39,363 bases of DNA from a virus. The first letter of the stretch is position 1; every line of letters starts with the position of its first letter. The stretch lies in IMG/VR virus record IMGVR_UViG_3300032224_001132, positions 1 to 39,363 of that record; one strand, 5' to 3'. Shown piece after piece: positions 26,117 to 34,104 of the stretch. Below the pieces are notes generated by a model. That model did not search any database. It saw only the letters and a list, made by a program, of their open reading frames with translations, and was not told the origin of the DNA. The position numbers and the translations under genes were made by a program.

Positions 26117-26766
26117 TTAACTAATACTACACTAAACCTTGTAGTTTTACAAGTCTTTAAGTTTTTAGTAATAAAGTCTTTTTCTATTTTATCTACAGAT
26201 AGATTCCATCTTACTTTAATGGATACCCAGTTAACTAAATATTCACAAGCATATGCTTTATTAGTTGGCATCCACTCTGCAGGATCTTGATCACTCTTAG
26301 ATCTATTAGAACCACCAGTTACTGCAATTAGGTGGCGTGGATCAACCATATCATTAGCATATTGTTGCCTCTTTAATGCATCCCATGCACTTGCTCCTGA
26401 GTCCCAGGCCTCTGCAAGTGGAACCATGTGGTCTACGTCTAAGTCTCCTGCATCAGTTACTTTTACATTGTCATAAATACTTAGCCATTCTCCGCCAATA
26501 AGTTTACATCCACTTTCAATTTTTGGCTTGACAATTGCCTCATCTATAATTACAGATTTGCGTGAGTCGCATCCTATCTGACCTGAACGGCTAATAGTAA
26601 TCCAGTGCTTGAACAGTGTACGCTTGTATCCTGTACGTACTTCATCTGCTACCTTAAGTGTATTTAAGGCTGTTGTTGCATCTTTATAGGATATTGATCC
26701 TGCTGCCTGTGCAGTTCCCCCAAGCATGGCAACACTTATAATTACTGCTGTTAATAATTTACGCAT
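26113..26766 (-). CDS. Secreted DUF1524-type HNH endonuclease
   Basis: 217 residues from ATG (complement) 26766, with GGGGGAGAAA upstream. Residues 1-22 form a signal peptide (MRKLLTAVIISVAMLGGTAQ, then Ala-Ala cleavage). The catalytic core is D-L-D-V-D112-H113-M-V-P-L-A-E-A-W-D-S-G and NDMVDPRHLIAVTGGSNRSKSDQDPAEWMP, the DUF1524/HNH pattern of secreted nucleases and GmrSD-like proteins. A nuclease exported by a phage-infected cell, or carried in the envelope, could degrade extracellular or competing DNA. Cys residues (66, 87 and later) could form a disulfide outside the cell. Confidence 0.85.
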   Translation of the reverse strand: MRKLLTAVIISVAMLGGTAQAAGSISYKDATTALNTLKVADEVRTGYKRTLFKHWITISRSGQIGCDSRKSVIIDEAIVKPKIESGCKLIGGEWLSIYDNVKVTDAGDLDVDHMVPLAEAWDSGASAWDALKRQQYANDMVDPRHLIAVTGGSNRSKSDQDPAEWMPTNKAYACEYLVNWVSIKVRWNLSVDKIEKDFITKNLKTCKTTRFSVVLVK

Positions 26767-26968
26767 TTTTTCTCCCCCATTTAACTTTATTCCACCCACG
26801 CTCATGAAAATAATAAAGTATAGTTTTAGTTAACACTTCAAAGCCTGCAATTGAAGCAGCGGTTATTGCTTTATGTGTTATAAAGTATGACAATACAAAA
26901 GTATCTGCTGTTCCAATTATACGCCATGTAATTGCTTTTAGCGCTGATCTTTGTTTAGTTACGTTCAT
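26759..26968 (-). CDS. DUF2061 membrane protein
   Basis: 69 residues, two membrane segments. S-A-L-K-A-I-T-W-R-I-I-G-T-x-D-T-F-V-L-S-Y-F-I-T-(G/H), then E-V-L-T-K-x-x-L-Y-Y-x-H-E-R-x-W, matches DUF2061 (PF09834). A second copy is at 28993, on the other side of the APS-kinase-like fusion. In bacteria DUF2061 is often found near sulfate-assimilation genes, which fits the neighbourhood but is association only. Confidence 0.85.
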   Translation of the reverse strand: MNVTKQRSALKAITWRIIGTADTFVLSYFITHKAITAASIAGFEVLTKTILYYFHERGWNKVKWGRKNA

Positions 26969-27056
26969 CTACGTCACCACCATACTTGTTAATAAAATAA
27001 ACCATGTACCCAGCAATTATTAGAGAAACGACAATAGCAATAATGTTTTCTAACAT
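26955..27056 (-). CDS. Small membrane peptide (33 residues)
   Basis: From ATG (complement) 27056: one hydrophobic segment (IIAIVVSLIIAGYMVYFI) and an acidic tail NKYGGDVDERN. It starts 1 nt after the oxygenase stop and overlaps the DUF2061 gene by 14 nt. Longer in-frame starts lie within the oxygenase gene. Confidence 0.5.
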   Translation of the reverse strand: MLENIIAIVVSLIIAGYMVYFINKYGGDVDERN

Positions 27057-27057
27057 A

Positions 27058-27711
27058 TTAATCACGACTCCCATGCCAATAGCACCATCCATGAACTTTT
27101 TTAAAGTCTTCTTTAAAGATATCTTGGTATGATCTTTCAATCTTTGCTTTTTCCTCATGATCAATGTTAGGCTCTGGTTCACCAGATGTATAATGGAAAA
27201 ATATCATATCAACATATTGATCATCTGTAAACAGTTGTGGAACTCTCCAGTGAACTTCATATGAAGGTCTAAATACTAACGCAGAGTTATCTGTAAGAGT
27301 AAATACCTTATCTTCAATAACAAGTGGCCACTGTACATTGGACTCTAGTTGATAGTCTACTGTTAGTTTTGCATCTCCTGTATCGTAATGAGGGGCAAGT
27401 CTTGGCTCCCCAGTTTTATTTGAGTACCTAGTAAAAGCAACACCTTCAACTACAAGATCTTTGTTATGATTTTCATTAACATATTTAGTTACCTTGGATA
27501 TTAATTCATGAGGTATTACATCTGCTGCAACAAAAAGAACTCTTCCAGACCATGGTTGATTAAGTAGTTTGTCTAGAGGTCTTCCGTTCTCACGTATTTC
27601 CTCAATTGATATGTCTATTGCTTCAGAACTATTTAAAAATGTATAGATGCTATTTTTTAAAACAACAACATCTTCATCATTAAATAGATCCGAAACAACT
27701 AGACTATCCAT
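27058..27711 (-). CDS. Fe(II)/2-oxoglutarate-dioxygenase-like protein
   Basis: 217 residues from ATG (complement) 27711, 1 nt after the stop of the upstream fusion gene. Ligands His108 and Asp110 (LAPHYDT), His154 (YEVHW) with Arg156 or a nearby Arg, and strands QWPLVIEDKVFTLTDNSALVFRP. More divergent than the other four oxygenases; the usual R-x-x-L/TRY ending is different, so the 2-oxoglutarate Arg is uncertain. Possibly from the phytanoyl-CoA or aspartyl-hydroxylase side of the superfamily. Confidence 0.7.
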   Translation of the reverse strand: MDSLVVSDLFNDEDVVVLKNSIYTFLNSSEAIDISIEEIRENGRPLDKLLNQPWSGRVLFVAADVIPHELISKVTKYVNENHNKDLVVEGVAFTRYSNKTGEPRLAPHYDTGDAKLTVDYQLESNVQWPLVIEDKVFTLTDNSALVFRPSYEVHWRVPQLFTDDQYVDMIFFHYTSGEPEPNIDHEEKAKIERSYQDIFKEDFKKVHGWCYWHGSRD

Positions 27712-27712
27712 A

Positions 27713-28480
27713 TTAAATACCCATCTCTTTTCGCTTCTCTGTTGCAGAGATAGCCTGAATAGATGCATCTAGTTCAATCTGTTCAATCTTATATCCTACA
27801 TCACGACCATAGGAAATGTTTGTAATGTTAGGCATCTTAACAACAAATGCTTCTGGAACATCTTCATGAATATACTTAGTTACATCACTAAAACTTAGTG
27901 GATCTTTTGGCGTCATGCCTTGCGTATGTCGAACTCCAAGAACAACCTGATAGGCTTTCTTTTTTGCTTCCTCGTAAAGTGCTCTATGACCCTCATGCCA
28001 AGGTTGATAACGACCAAGCATAAGAACAGTATCTTCTTTCCAATCTACCATTCCAAACTTACGTACTACGGTAATTGCACGTGTAGCAAGAGCATCAGTA
28101 TGCTCATCGCCAGTTACTTCAATCCTGTGATCGTAGTGTGTAGGGTCTTCCCAAAGTTTGTTGGTGTCTTCAAATCTTCCCTCTTTAATTGTGTCAACCC
28201 AAACTACAACATCTGCGTCACCAAATGCCTTACGAGTTTCTTCTGTAGGACAAACAAAATCCACAAGAACTGGCTTATCTTGAATACCTTCAAGGAGTCG
28301 TGCCAATTCTCCCATGCGACGTGCTTGCTCAATTCTATCTTCTGGGCTAAAGCCAAGGTCCTTATTTAATCCAGCACGGATTTGATCTGCGTTTAAGTGT
28401 ATTGCATTTGTTCTATCTCTTACGGCATCAGCAATTGCTGTTTTACCTGAGCCTGGTAGCCCTAAAAATTGAATTATCAT
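27713..28480 (-). CDS. APS-kinase-like / nucleotidyltransferase fusion
   Basis: 255 residues. N-terminal domain (1-145): Walker A G7-L-P-G-S-G-K-T14, then HLNADQIRAGLNKDLGFSPEDR (29-49) and ARRMGELA, the adenylylsulfate-kinase pattern (D-G/A-D-x-x-R-x-G-L-N-x-D-L-G-F-S-x-E-D-R). C-terminal domain (153-255): LGRYQPWHEGHRALYEEA with H162-E-G-H165 (HxGH of nucleotidylyltransferases), QVVLGVRHTQG, NITNISYGRDVGY and ISATEKR. Possible reaction: PAPS formation by phosphorylating APS, with a nucleotidyl-transfer activity linked to it, or a modified sugar or nucleotide donor. Catalytic identity of the second domain is not certain. Flanked by two DUF2061 genes. Confidence 0.85.
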   Translation of the reverse strand: MIIQFLGLPGSGKTAIADAVRDRTNAIHLNADQIRAGLNKDLGFSPEDRIEQARRMGELARLLEGIQDKPVLVDFVCPTEETRKAFGDADVVVWVDTIKEGRFEDTNKLWEDPTHYDHRIEVTGDEHTDALATRAITVVRKFGMVDWKEDTVLMLGRYQPWHEGHRALYEEAKKKAYQVVLGVRHTQGMTPKDPLSFSDVTKYIHEDVPEAFVVKMPNITNISYGRDVGYKIEQIELDASIQAISATEKRKEMGI

Positions 28481-28701
28481 CGTAATTTCTCTCTCTCATC
28501 TAGAATGCTTATTGCAAACTTCATCATCTTGTCATATCCAACAGCATTGTCCATCACTTTATTGTAGTGGTGCCCACAAAAAAATAGGTCCCCTGCAATA
28601 CCATTAACTTTAACTAAAGCCTCAGAATTACATCTATCACATCGATCATGAGGGGACAGTTGCCATTCTTGCCGAACATCATCTTTAATCATTGTAAACA
28701 T
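28477..28701 (-). CDS. DUF7455-type zinc protein
   Basis: 74 residues from ATG (complement) 28701 (the longer frame from 28740 overlaps the upstream gene's end). R-C-D-R-C-N-S-E-A-L-V-K-V then F-F-C-G-H-H-Y-N-K, a zinc site of two CxxC/CxxH type. I know similar small zinc proteins in actinobacteria and their phages. Overlaps the fusion gene by 4 nt. Role unknown. Confidence 0.75.
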   Translation of the reverse strand: MFTMIKDDVRQEWQLSPHDRCDRCNSEALVKVNGIAGDLFFCGHHYNKVMDNAVGYDKMMKFAISILDEREKLR

Positions 28702-28705
28702 TATA

Positions 28706-28894
28706 CTACCGCTTTCTGTTGTCGGTGGAATAAAATCCACTACCGTTGAATACTGCTCCTATATTAGAGTATACACGTTCTAGAGTAACATTGCAAGTCT
28801 CACAGTTATATCCTGGATCATCTTCTTTAATTGATCGAACTTTTACTACGATGTCGTTGCAACCTGCGGTACATTTATATTCGTACGCTGGCAT
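28706..28894 (-). CDS. FmdB-type zinc-ribbon protein
   Basis: 62 residues. MPAYEYKCTAGC... followed by CETCNVTLERVYS at 31-43; the opening M-P-x-Y-E-Y-K-C, a second cysteine pair and E-R-x-x are the FmdB-family zinc ribbon. Probably a zinc-binding or translation-associated accessory protein; no partner known here. Confidence 0.8.
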   Translation of the reverse strand: MPAYEYKCTAGCNDIVVKVRSIKEDDPGYNCETCNVTLERVYSNIGAVFNGSGFYSTDNRKR

Positions 28895-28993
28895 TTATTT
28901 TTTCTTTAATTGCCAGACAGGAAGATTAATCTTTGTATCTTCTAGTTTATATCCTAAGATAGATACAAACGCTTTGATAAGTTTAATTCTCAT
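28895..28993 (-). CDS. Small basic protein, function unknown
   Basis: 32 residues (MRIKLIKAFVSILGYKLEDT start, PVWQLKKK end). Coupled by abutting or 1-nt-overlapping codons to the FmdB gene and to the DUF2061 gene. Amphipathic, with a lysine-rich tail; could be membrane-associated. Confidence 0.5.
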   Translation of the reverse strand: MRIKLIKAFVSILGYKLEDTKINLPVWQLKKK

Positions 28994-29193
28994 TATTTTA
29001 CCCTCTTTCCAAGTTTTGCCCAAAGTCTTTCATGTATGAAATATCCTAGCGCTTCCCATGCAATATAAATTAATGCACCAAGGCTTGCATATTCCCACTC
29101 TCCAGTAAACAAGTAGATAACTCCTGCAACACCAACAAGGTGAAAGGTTTCCCAACTTGCTGTTTTAAGTAAAGTTCTTTTTGTTGATTCCAT
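28993..29193 (-). CDS. DUF2061 membrane protein (second copy)
   Basis: 66 residues, two membrane segments: K-R-T-L-L-K-T-A-S-W-E-T-F-H-L, ..., E-A-L-G-Y-F-I-H-E-R-L-W. The H-E-R-x-W ending and W-E/R region follow DUF2061. Together with the 26759 gene it brackets the APS-kinase-like fusion. Overlaps the endolysin gene's stop by 1 nt. Confidence 0.8.
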   Translation of the reverse strand: MESTKRTLLKTASWETFHLVGVAGVIYLFTGEWEYASLGALIYIAWEALGYFIHERLWAKLGKRVK

Positions 29194-29741
29194 TACTTAA
29201 CCTTGCTTAACAGCGGTACATCTTCTTCTCCAGCATACACTGGACGACCCCAACCAACAACAGCGTTAATCAACTTTTTCTTGTTGTCTTTTACATAGCC
29301 ACGGGTCTTCTCTACACACATTCCGCCATTACGCTGGTCTCCCTTTGCAGTTCCTGAAGTGTTTCCTTCAATAACTTGGATTGTTCCATCGCCGTTGTTC
29401 TTAATGCAAAGACCAACATGGGAAATTCTGTTTACTCCATCATCTGGAAAATCAAAATAGATCCAGTCTCCTGGAGTTGGATCATCGTTACGAGCATCTG
29501 CCCAACGATTATTTTTCTTAAACCAATCTGATGCTGCAATTGTTGCTGCACTCTTTGGATACTTCTTTGCATCTAGACCTGATGTGAATGCACACCAAGA
29601 AACAAATGACTGACACCAAGGAAGGAAGTTTGCACCTGTCCACGCACCATACTTTGTTTCATTGTCTTTTGGACCTTCGATAGTCCCAACTTCTTTTTTT
29701 GCAACCTCAATGATTGCCTTTAGTGTTCCTTTATCAGCCAT
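29193..29741 (-). CDS. Endolysin (CHAP domain)
   Basis: 182 residues with AGGAGGA before the ATG (complement 29741). Residues 5-25 (LKAIIEVAKKEVGTIEGP) then LPWC43QSFVSWCAF, D-W-I-Y-F-D-F and ISH108VGL and VIEGNTSG form the CHAP papain-like core: nucleophile Cys43, base His108 and a downstream polar residue. CHAP enzymes cut peptidoglycan peptide bonds or the amide bond. No cell-wall-binding domain is visible, and no signal peptide, so release needs a holin (candidates at 22753 and 37970). Confidence 0.9.
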   Translation of the reverse strand: MADKGTLKAIIEVAKKEVGTIEGPKDNETKYGAWTGANFLPWCQSFVSWCAFTSGLDAKKYPKSAATIAASDWFKKNNRWADARNDDPTPGDWIYFDFPDDGVNRISHVGLCIKNNGDGTIQVIEGNTSGTAKGDQRNGGMCVEKTRGYVKDNKKKLINAVVGWGRPVYAGEEDVPLLSKVK

Positions 29742-29779
29742 TTTATTCCTCCTATAGGATATGTATTAATTATACCAGA

Positions 29780-31204
29780 TTAGCGTGTAATTGTAAAGTT
29801 GTATGCTTTTTCCCATGCTTGAATGTCTAGTTCATCATTGAGTAATGGCTGGCCTTTAATATTAAGGCTAGTATTAAGAAGAACTGGCACCCCAGTCTGT
29901 AAGTAAAACTTATTCAAAGTCCTCCACAATCCACGGTGTTGATCTTTATTTACAGTCTGGACCCTTGATGTTCCATCTTTATGTACCACTGATGGTATTT
30001 TATCTGGCTGTAAACATTTAACTGTATACTGCATATACGGAGAATCAAAGTCCATATCAAACCACTTGTCTGCAAACTCCTCCATAACAACTGGAGCAAA
30101 TGGCCTAAAGAGTTCTCTCTGTTTAATTAAGTTAACTTTATCTTTAATATTGGGATCTCTTGGATCTGCAAGTATACTTCTATTTCCTAGTGCTCTTGGA
30201 CCATACTCTGCTCTTCCTGATGCTACTGCTACGATTCCATCTTTTAGTATGCCGTCAATTATTTTGTCAACTGGATATTCCCCGCCTAAGTCGTGACCTA
30301 AGTATGGATCTTTCCATTCAATATGTTTTCCATATAGCGCTGCTGCAGCGCCCAAAGAACTTCCAGCATCTCCTGGGTTGGGCATAATCCAAACATCACC
30401 AAAAATATTCCATAGCAGGGTGTTAGCAGAAGAGTTTAAAGCGCAACCACCCATAAAAACAAGGTTGTCTTTGCCCGTTAGATTGTACGCCATATGCATA
30501 AATTCATTCAGCCTTTGTTGATAAACGAATTGAACTGCAGCAGCAATATCAAACTTATCTTGCTCTGATTCAATCCATCCCCAATCATTAATTCCTTTAT
30601 GAAAGTTATATTTTTGTTGATCATACTTTGGAAAATAATCATCAACTTTTCTATAATATTTTTTCCAATCTCCATATGCAGCCATGCCCATCATAATATA
30701 TTCTTCTTGATTTGGCATTAAACCTATTAGTTGTGTGAAAGCAGAATAGAATAATCCAAAACTAACTGGATAGTTTTGCTTATACTTAAGCCTGATCTTG
30801 TCTCCCTCTCCCACCCAGATTGTTGAGGTATTGTATTCACCAATAGCGTCAAGAACAACTATGACCGCATCATTAAAAGGACTGGTGTAGTACCCTGCAC
30901 AAGCGTGAGAGTAGTGATGCTTAAATGATTTTCTTGGAATATTATCTATATCAAATTTTGGAAGCCAGTCACCTGAACCGCCTCTAAGAAATAGCCTTGA
31001 TCTTTTTAGTAATGGCTTTTCATAGTATGCTACATAATCTGGTTTTCCATACTGCAAAGCATCTTGAATTAAATTATCATTCACATACCAATCATTTTTC
31101 TTTTTGCTATATCGCTCAGCATGTCCTGCAAAAAGAATCTCCCCATCCTTTATTAAGGATACAGATGCATCATGTGATGTTTCATTAACTCCAAGGATTA
31201 TCAT
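29780..31204 (-). CDS. Carbamoyltransferase, NodU/CmcH family
   Basis: 474 residues. N-terminal MIILGVNETSHDASVSLIKDGEI is the NodU/CmcH opening (G-x-[HN]-x-x-H-D-x-S). Later HHYSHACAGYYTSPF (HxxHA metal site), VVLDAIGEYNTSTIW, VFMGGCALNSSAN (G-G-x-x-x-N-x-x-x-N), SGRAEYGPRALGNRSILADPR and the C-terminal RPFAPVV. These enzymes transfer carbamoyl from carbamoyl phosphate via an adenylate to a hydroxyl, e.g. on sugars. At 474 residues it is shorter than the 550-580 typical, the C-terminus ending early after NTSLNIKGQP. First gene of the modification cassette, ATGA overlap with the next gene. Confidence 0.9.
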   Translation of the reverse strand: MIILGVNETSHDASVSLIKDGEILFAGHAERYSKKKNDWYVNDNLIQDALQYGKPDYVAYYEKPLLKRSRLFLRGGSGDWLPKFDIDNIPRKSFKHHYSHACAGYYTSPFNDAVIVVLDAIGEYNTSTIWVGEGDKIRLKYKQNYPVSFGLFYSAFTQLIGLMPNQEEYIMMGMAAYGDWKKYYRKVDDYFPKYDQQKYNFHKGINDWGWIESEQDKFDIAAAVQFVYQQRLNEFMHMAYNLTGKDNLVFMGGCALNSSANTLLWNIFGDVWIMPNPGDAGSSLGAAAALYGKHIEWKDPYLGHDLGGEYPVDKIIDGILKDGIVAVASGRAEYGPRALGNRSILADPRDPNIKDKVNLIKQRELFRPFAPVVMEEFADKWFDMDFDSPYMQYTVKCLQPDKIPSVVHKDGTSRVQTVNKDQHRGLWRTLNKFYLQTGVPVLLNTSLNIKGQPLLNDELDIQAWEKAYNFTITR

Positions 31205-31836
31205 TCTGCTCCAGTAGAGTCTCTTTTTTGTTCCAACGGAACATTGTGATACCAGTTTGGTAGTGCATATCTTGGACCTCTTGTCACGGGATATACTTCA
31301 TGAACATATAAGAAGTTTGATGGGAAGAATAGTACGCTACCTGCTTCAGGTTTAAATTTTAATCCCGAATGTCTAAATTCTATCTCTCCACCTTCGTAAT
31401 CATCATTAAGGTATAGAAGAACAGATAAAACCCTAGTGCTTATTCCTTGATCCTGATGTGCTGGAAGGTGCCCAGTTTTATCATATCTAAGAAGATGCAT
31501 TGTTTTTTCTCTAGACTTAATATTCTTTTCTGCAAATGGATATAACTCTGTTGAGTAGTGCTCAAGAGTTCTATCTAGTGCTCCAAATAATTCATTAGAA
31601 ATAAAAGTTTGCTCATCTAGATAGATATCAGACTTTGAAATGTCCTTTACTTGCGGTATAAATTTTTGCATATTGAATGTAAGCATATTAGCACCATCAC
31701 CATATGTCCATGGGACCCAAGGCTTTACAGAAGTTTTAAATGGTGCTGGTTTGTCTTCTTGATACCTAGCATCAAGTTCTTCAATTTTATTAATTAACTC
31801 TGCTGGATTGTTTACAATATTTTTATAGTAAACCAT
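31201..31836 (-). CDS. Fe(II)/2-oxoglutarate dioxygenase (prolyl-hydroxylase type)
   Basis: 211 residues if ATG (complement) 31836 is used, 17 nt after the stop of the upstream oxygenase gene (the alternative TTG 31866 adds 10). Ligands His127 and Asp129 (PAHQDQG), His179 (YVHEV), Arg189 (GPRYAL); strands LSVLLYLNDDYEGGEIEF and PEAGSVLFFPSNF. The match to the PiuC/P4H-type is clear. Overlaps the carbamoyltransferase gene start by 4 nt. Substrate unknown; likely a glycan or peptide side chain. Confidence 0.9.
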   Translation of the reverse strand: MVYYKNIVNNPAELINKIEELDARYQEDKPAPFKTSVKPWVPWTYGDGANMLTFNMQKFIPQVKDISKSDIYLDEQTFISNELFGALDRTLEHYSTELYPFAEKNIKSREKTMHLLRYDKTGHLPAHQDQGISTRVLSVLLYLNDDYEGGEIEFRHSGLKFKPEAGSVLFFPSNFLYVHEVYPVTRGPRYALPNWYHNVPLEQKRDSTGAE

Positions 31837-31852
31837 TCCAAGATCAAGTATC

Positions 31853-32446
31853 TCATAGTTTAACAAGTGGGTAATCCTTTGCTTTCCATTTGTTAAATCC
31901 AGGATGGAATTCTGGATCAGCATGTGCTGGTAAAGATGTATGCATGTATAGGCCAGTGTATCTGTCTCCTCTGGTTACAGTTGTAATTCCATGGATATAC
32001 TCTGTTCCTGCCCCTGGAAAAAATACAGCAGAATATTGTTTTGGTTGATACTCAAACTCTTGGTTTGGGAAATAAATTTTTCCACCATCATACTCTGACT
32101 CATTATTTAAATACATAATTGTGCTAAACTCAATCCAAGGCTCTGGGCCTTGTGCATCAATGTGTAGGTCTCCCTTTGTTCCAGTTTGCCAGTGTGATCC
32201 GAACGCCTTAAATACGTAGATGTCATTCTTAAAGCCCATGAGTTTTTTATGCATCTGATTTGATTTGTGACCATACTTGATCATGATATCTTGTACCGTT
32301 TTATTGTACGGCAGTGAGGTGCCACCAAACCTTTTGGCGTAATACTTTGGGTACTCATTTACTTCTGATGGATTTAGTTGCTCGTCAATTAATGTCTTAG
32401 CATCTTCTGGTGAGATGAAGTTCTCTATTACTGTTATTCTATGCAT
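31853..32446 (-). CDS. Fe(II)/2-oxoglutarate dioxygenase (second of the cassette)
   Basis: 197 residues with AGGAGGAATA before ATG (complement) 32446. Ligands His95 and Asp97 (DLHIDAQG), His152 (YIHGI), Arg162 (GDRYTGLYM). EFSTIMYLNNESEYDGGKIYFPN gives the core strands. Shorter than the other oxygenases. It precedes the 31201 oxygenase; the two are diverged paralogues in tandem. Confidence 0.9.
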   Translation of the reverse strand: MHRITVIENFISPEDAKTLIDEQLNPSEVNEYPKYYAKRFGGTSLPYNKTVQDIMIKYGHKSNQMHKKLMGFKNDIYVFKAFGSHWQTGTKGDLHIDAQGPEPWIEFSTIMYLNNESEYDGGKIYFPNQEFEYQPKQYSAVFFPGAGTEYIHGITTVTRGDRYTGLYMHTSLPAHADPEFHPGFNKWKAKDYPLVKL

Positions 32447-32471
32447 TATTCCTCCTGTATTAATTATACCA

Positions 32472-33341
32472 TTAGTGAATTGACTTGGTTTTTGCTACAA
32501 ATCTTCTGGCATCAACCTTATTAAAATCTAGTTTATCTGGGTCATAGGCAACATCATTTCCATCAAATGGCAACTTTTTTATTAGTTTAAGATCAATACC
32601 ATGAAATATTTCAAAATCTTCACGGCTTCTTTTCCTTGCCCCAAGAAATAGGAACTTGCTTTTTCCTGTATTTAATAGGTTGACTACCTCATTGTAGTTA
32701 TGGTTTAAGGAGAATGGGGTATATATGTTTCCAATTGTAGGAGACTCTGATATGCTAAAAAATTTTGTAGGACAAGAATAAATATCAAAGTTGGCAGAGA
32801 ACATGTCAAGCGACATAGTTTCTTCTTCTCCATTGTATTTTAGGTAGTCTGGATACTTCATATGGTGATGAAATATTTCTTTTGTAGTAAAAATAAAATC
32901 TCTATCTATATAGTTAGTCAATGTAAAGTCTTCACAGTCTTCTTTTTCTACTCCTATATAAAAAAGATTGCTATTAGAAAGTTTTACAGAATGGTTTCCA
33001 GAAATAAGGATCTGCTTATCTTGCATAAAATCTAATAAGTTTTTATCCCAATCCTTTGTGAGCATTACGGAGTCGCCCAACTGCAAGACATATTCTGCCC
33101 TTGAGTTTCTAATTGCTTGATTTTTAATTGAGCATGGAGATTTTTGAGAATCCCAAAATATGTGAGTATAGTACGTAACTCCAATAGACTTAAATAGTTC
33201 TGTCCTGTCAAGAGGATGTTGATCTGCAACATAGACTGTTATCTTGTTGTCTCCACTGGACATCTCTTTTAGGTTAGTTACTGTCTCTTTTAATTTTTTC
33301 CCTTTATATGAGTAGATAACAACGTCAATGCTTCTACTCAT
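32472..33341 (-). CDS. GT-A glycosyltransferase (GlcNAc-transferase-like)
   Basis: 289 residues from ATG (complement) 33341, which overlaps the end of the 33334 gene by 8 nt. IDVVIYSYKGKKLKETVTNL (N-terminal strand), then SPCSIKNQAIRNSRAEYVLQLGDSVMLTKDWDKNLLDFM, which resembles the UDP-sugar-binding and D-x-[DHS] metal region of the GlcNAc/GT2-like PF11397 family (S-x-x-x-x-x-A-R/N...Y-x-L-Q-[ILG]-D-S-x-x-x-x-x-x-W-D). Inferred to transfer a sugar to a peptide or glycan acceptor. Metal-binding Asp is partly replaced (LGDS), so activity should be treated with care. Confidence 0.75.
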   Translation of the reverse strand: MSRSIDVVIYSYKGKKLKETVTNLKEMSSGDNKITVYVADQHPLDRTELFKSIGVTYYTHIFWDSQKSPCSIKNQAIRNSRAEYVLQLGDSVMLTKDWDKNLLDFMQDKQILISGNHSVKLSNSNLFYIGVEKEDCEDFTLTNYIDRDFIFTTKEIFHHHMKYPDYLKYNGEEETMSLDMFSANFDIYSCPTKFFSISESPTIGNIYTPFSLNHNYNEVVNLLNTGKSKFLFLGARKRSREDFEIFHGIDLKLIKKLPFDGNDVAYDPDKLDFNKVDARRFVAKTKSIH

Positions 33342-34104
33342 TTTCGTTATCAATTTCTATGTCTTTACTATTCTTAGTTCCAAATTTTTTTCTTATCCAT
33401 GCAGTTTCTTTATAATAGCCATACAGCCTTGACCTTCTATTTTCTGCTGCTAACTCATGCCTGTCTAGATCCTCTTCAGTCTCAAGGACTTCGCTCTCCC
33501 AATCTTCACGTTTAAACGGAATAATTTGAAATATAGGAGTACCCTTTGGAATCAAACCTATAAAATCTTTTTGAAGAAAGAATGCGGTGAATACTGGCAA
33601 TCCCCATATATCTGATTCAACAATTCCAGACATAGTGTAGAACGGTAAGTCAAATCTATTCATTGGATGAGTAATTAAAACAGAGTAACCTGGTGGGGTT
33701 TCATAGTACCAGTTCATTCTCCATCCATAATGTATAGGGTGGCAGTTATTTGGTACTGGAAGTTCAATAGTTGGTCTCTTGTCTATCATCATAACTTCGC
33801 CCTTCCAGGATATAATGGGCTTTCCTTTTTCATCTTGATCTACATAGACATCATCTTCAAGAACATACATATAACCACCAGTTAAGGCGTCAAAGAATGG
33901 CATGCACATTTTTGTTGCAACCATTGCGCCATCTGTTCCTATATTATTTTTTACTCCAAGAGTTATGTCATCATTAGATTTATCAAACCTTGCTAAACTT
34001 TTATACCACTCTGGAACAGTGCTCACTCCTGGAACTGGAGCAGTTAGTCTGCCATCATGCCCTGTAAATCCTGGAGTAAACTTTATAGATAAAGGTTTTT
34101 TCAC
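33334..34104 (-). CDS. DUF6065-like protein (cassette copy 1)
   Basis: 256 residues, ATG (complement) 34104, overlapping the next gene by 4 nt. CMPFFDALTGGYMYVLEDDVYVD, ISWKG, then ETPPGYSVLITHPMN, SGIVESD, FFLQKDFIGLIPKGTPIFQIIPFKREDWE. The same landmarks and order appear in the 34101 product. The first product of the series opens with KKPLSIKFTPGFTG and ends in a charged tail. Function unknown; cupin/jelly-roll-like beta fold suspected. Confidence 0.65.
   Translation of the reverse strand: MKKPLSIKFTPGFTGHDGRLTAPVPGVSTVPEWYKSLARFDKSNDDITLGVKNNIGTDGAMVATKMCMPFFDALTGGYMYVLEDDVYVDQDEKGKPIISWKGEVMMIDKRPTIELPVPNNCHPIHYGWRMNWYYETPPGYSVLITHPMNRFDLPFYTMSGIVESDIWGLPVFTAFFLQKDFIGLIPKGTPIFQIIPFKREDWESEVLETEEDLDRHELAAENRRSRLYGYYKETAWIRKKFGTKNSKDIEIDNENE

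Noticed and set aside
30066-30387. Plus-strand open frames inside the carbamoyltransferase gene
   Set aside because: They are antisense shadows with low-complexity composition and no start site; the gene on the minus strand is unambiguous.
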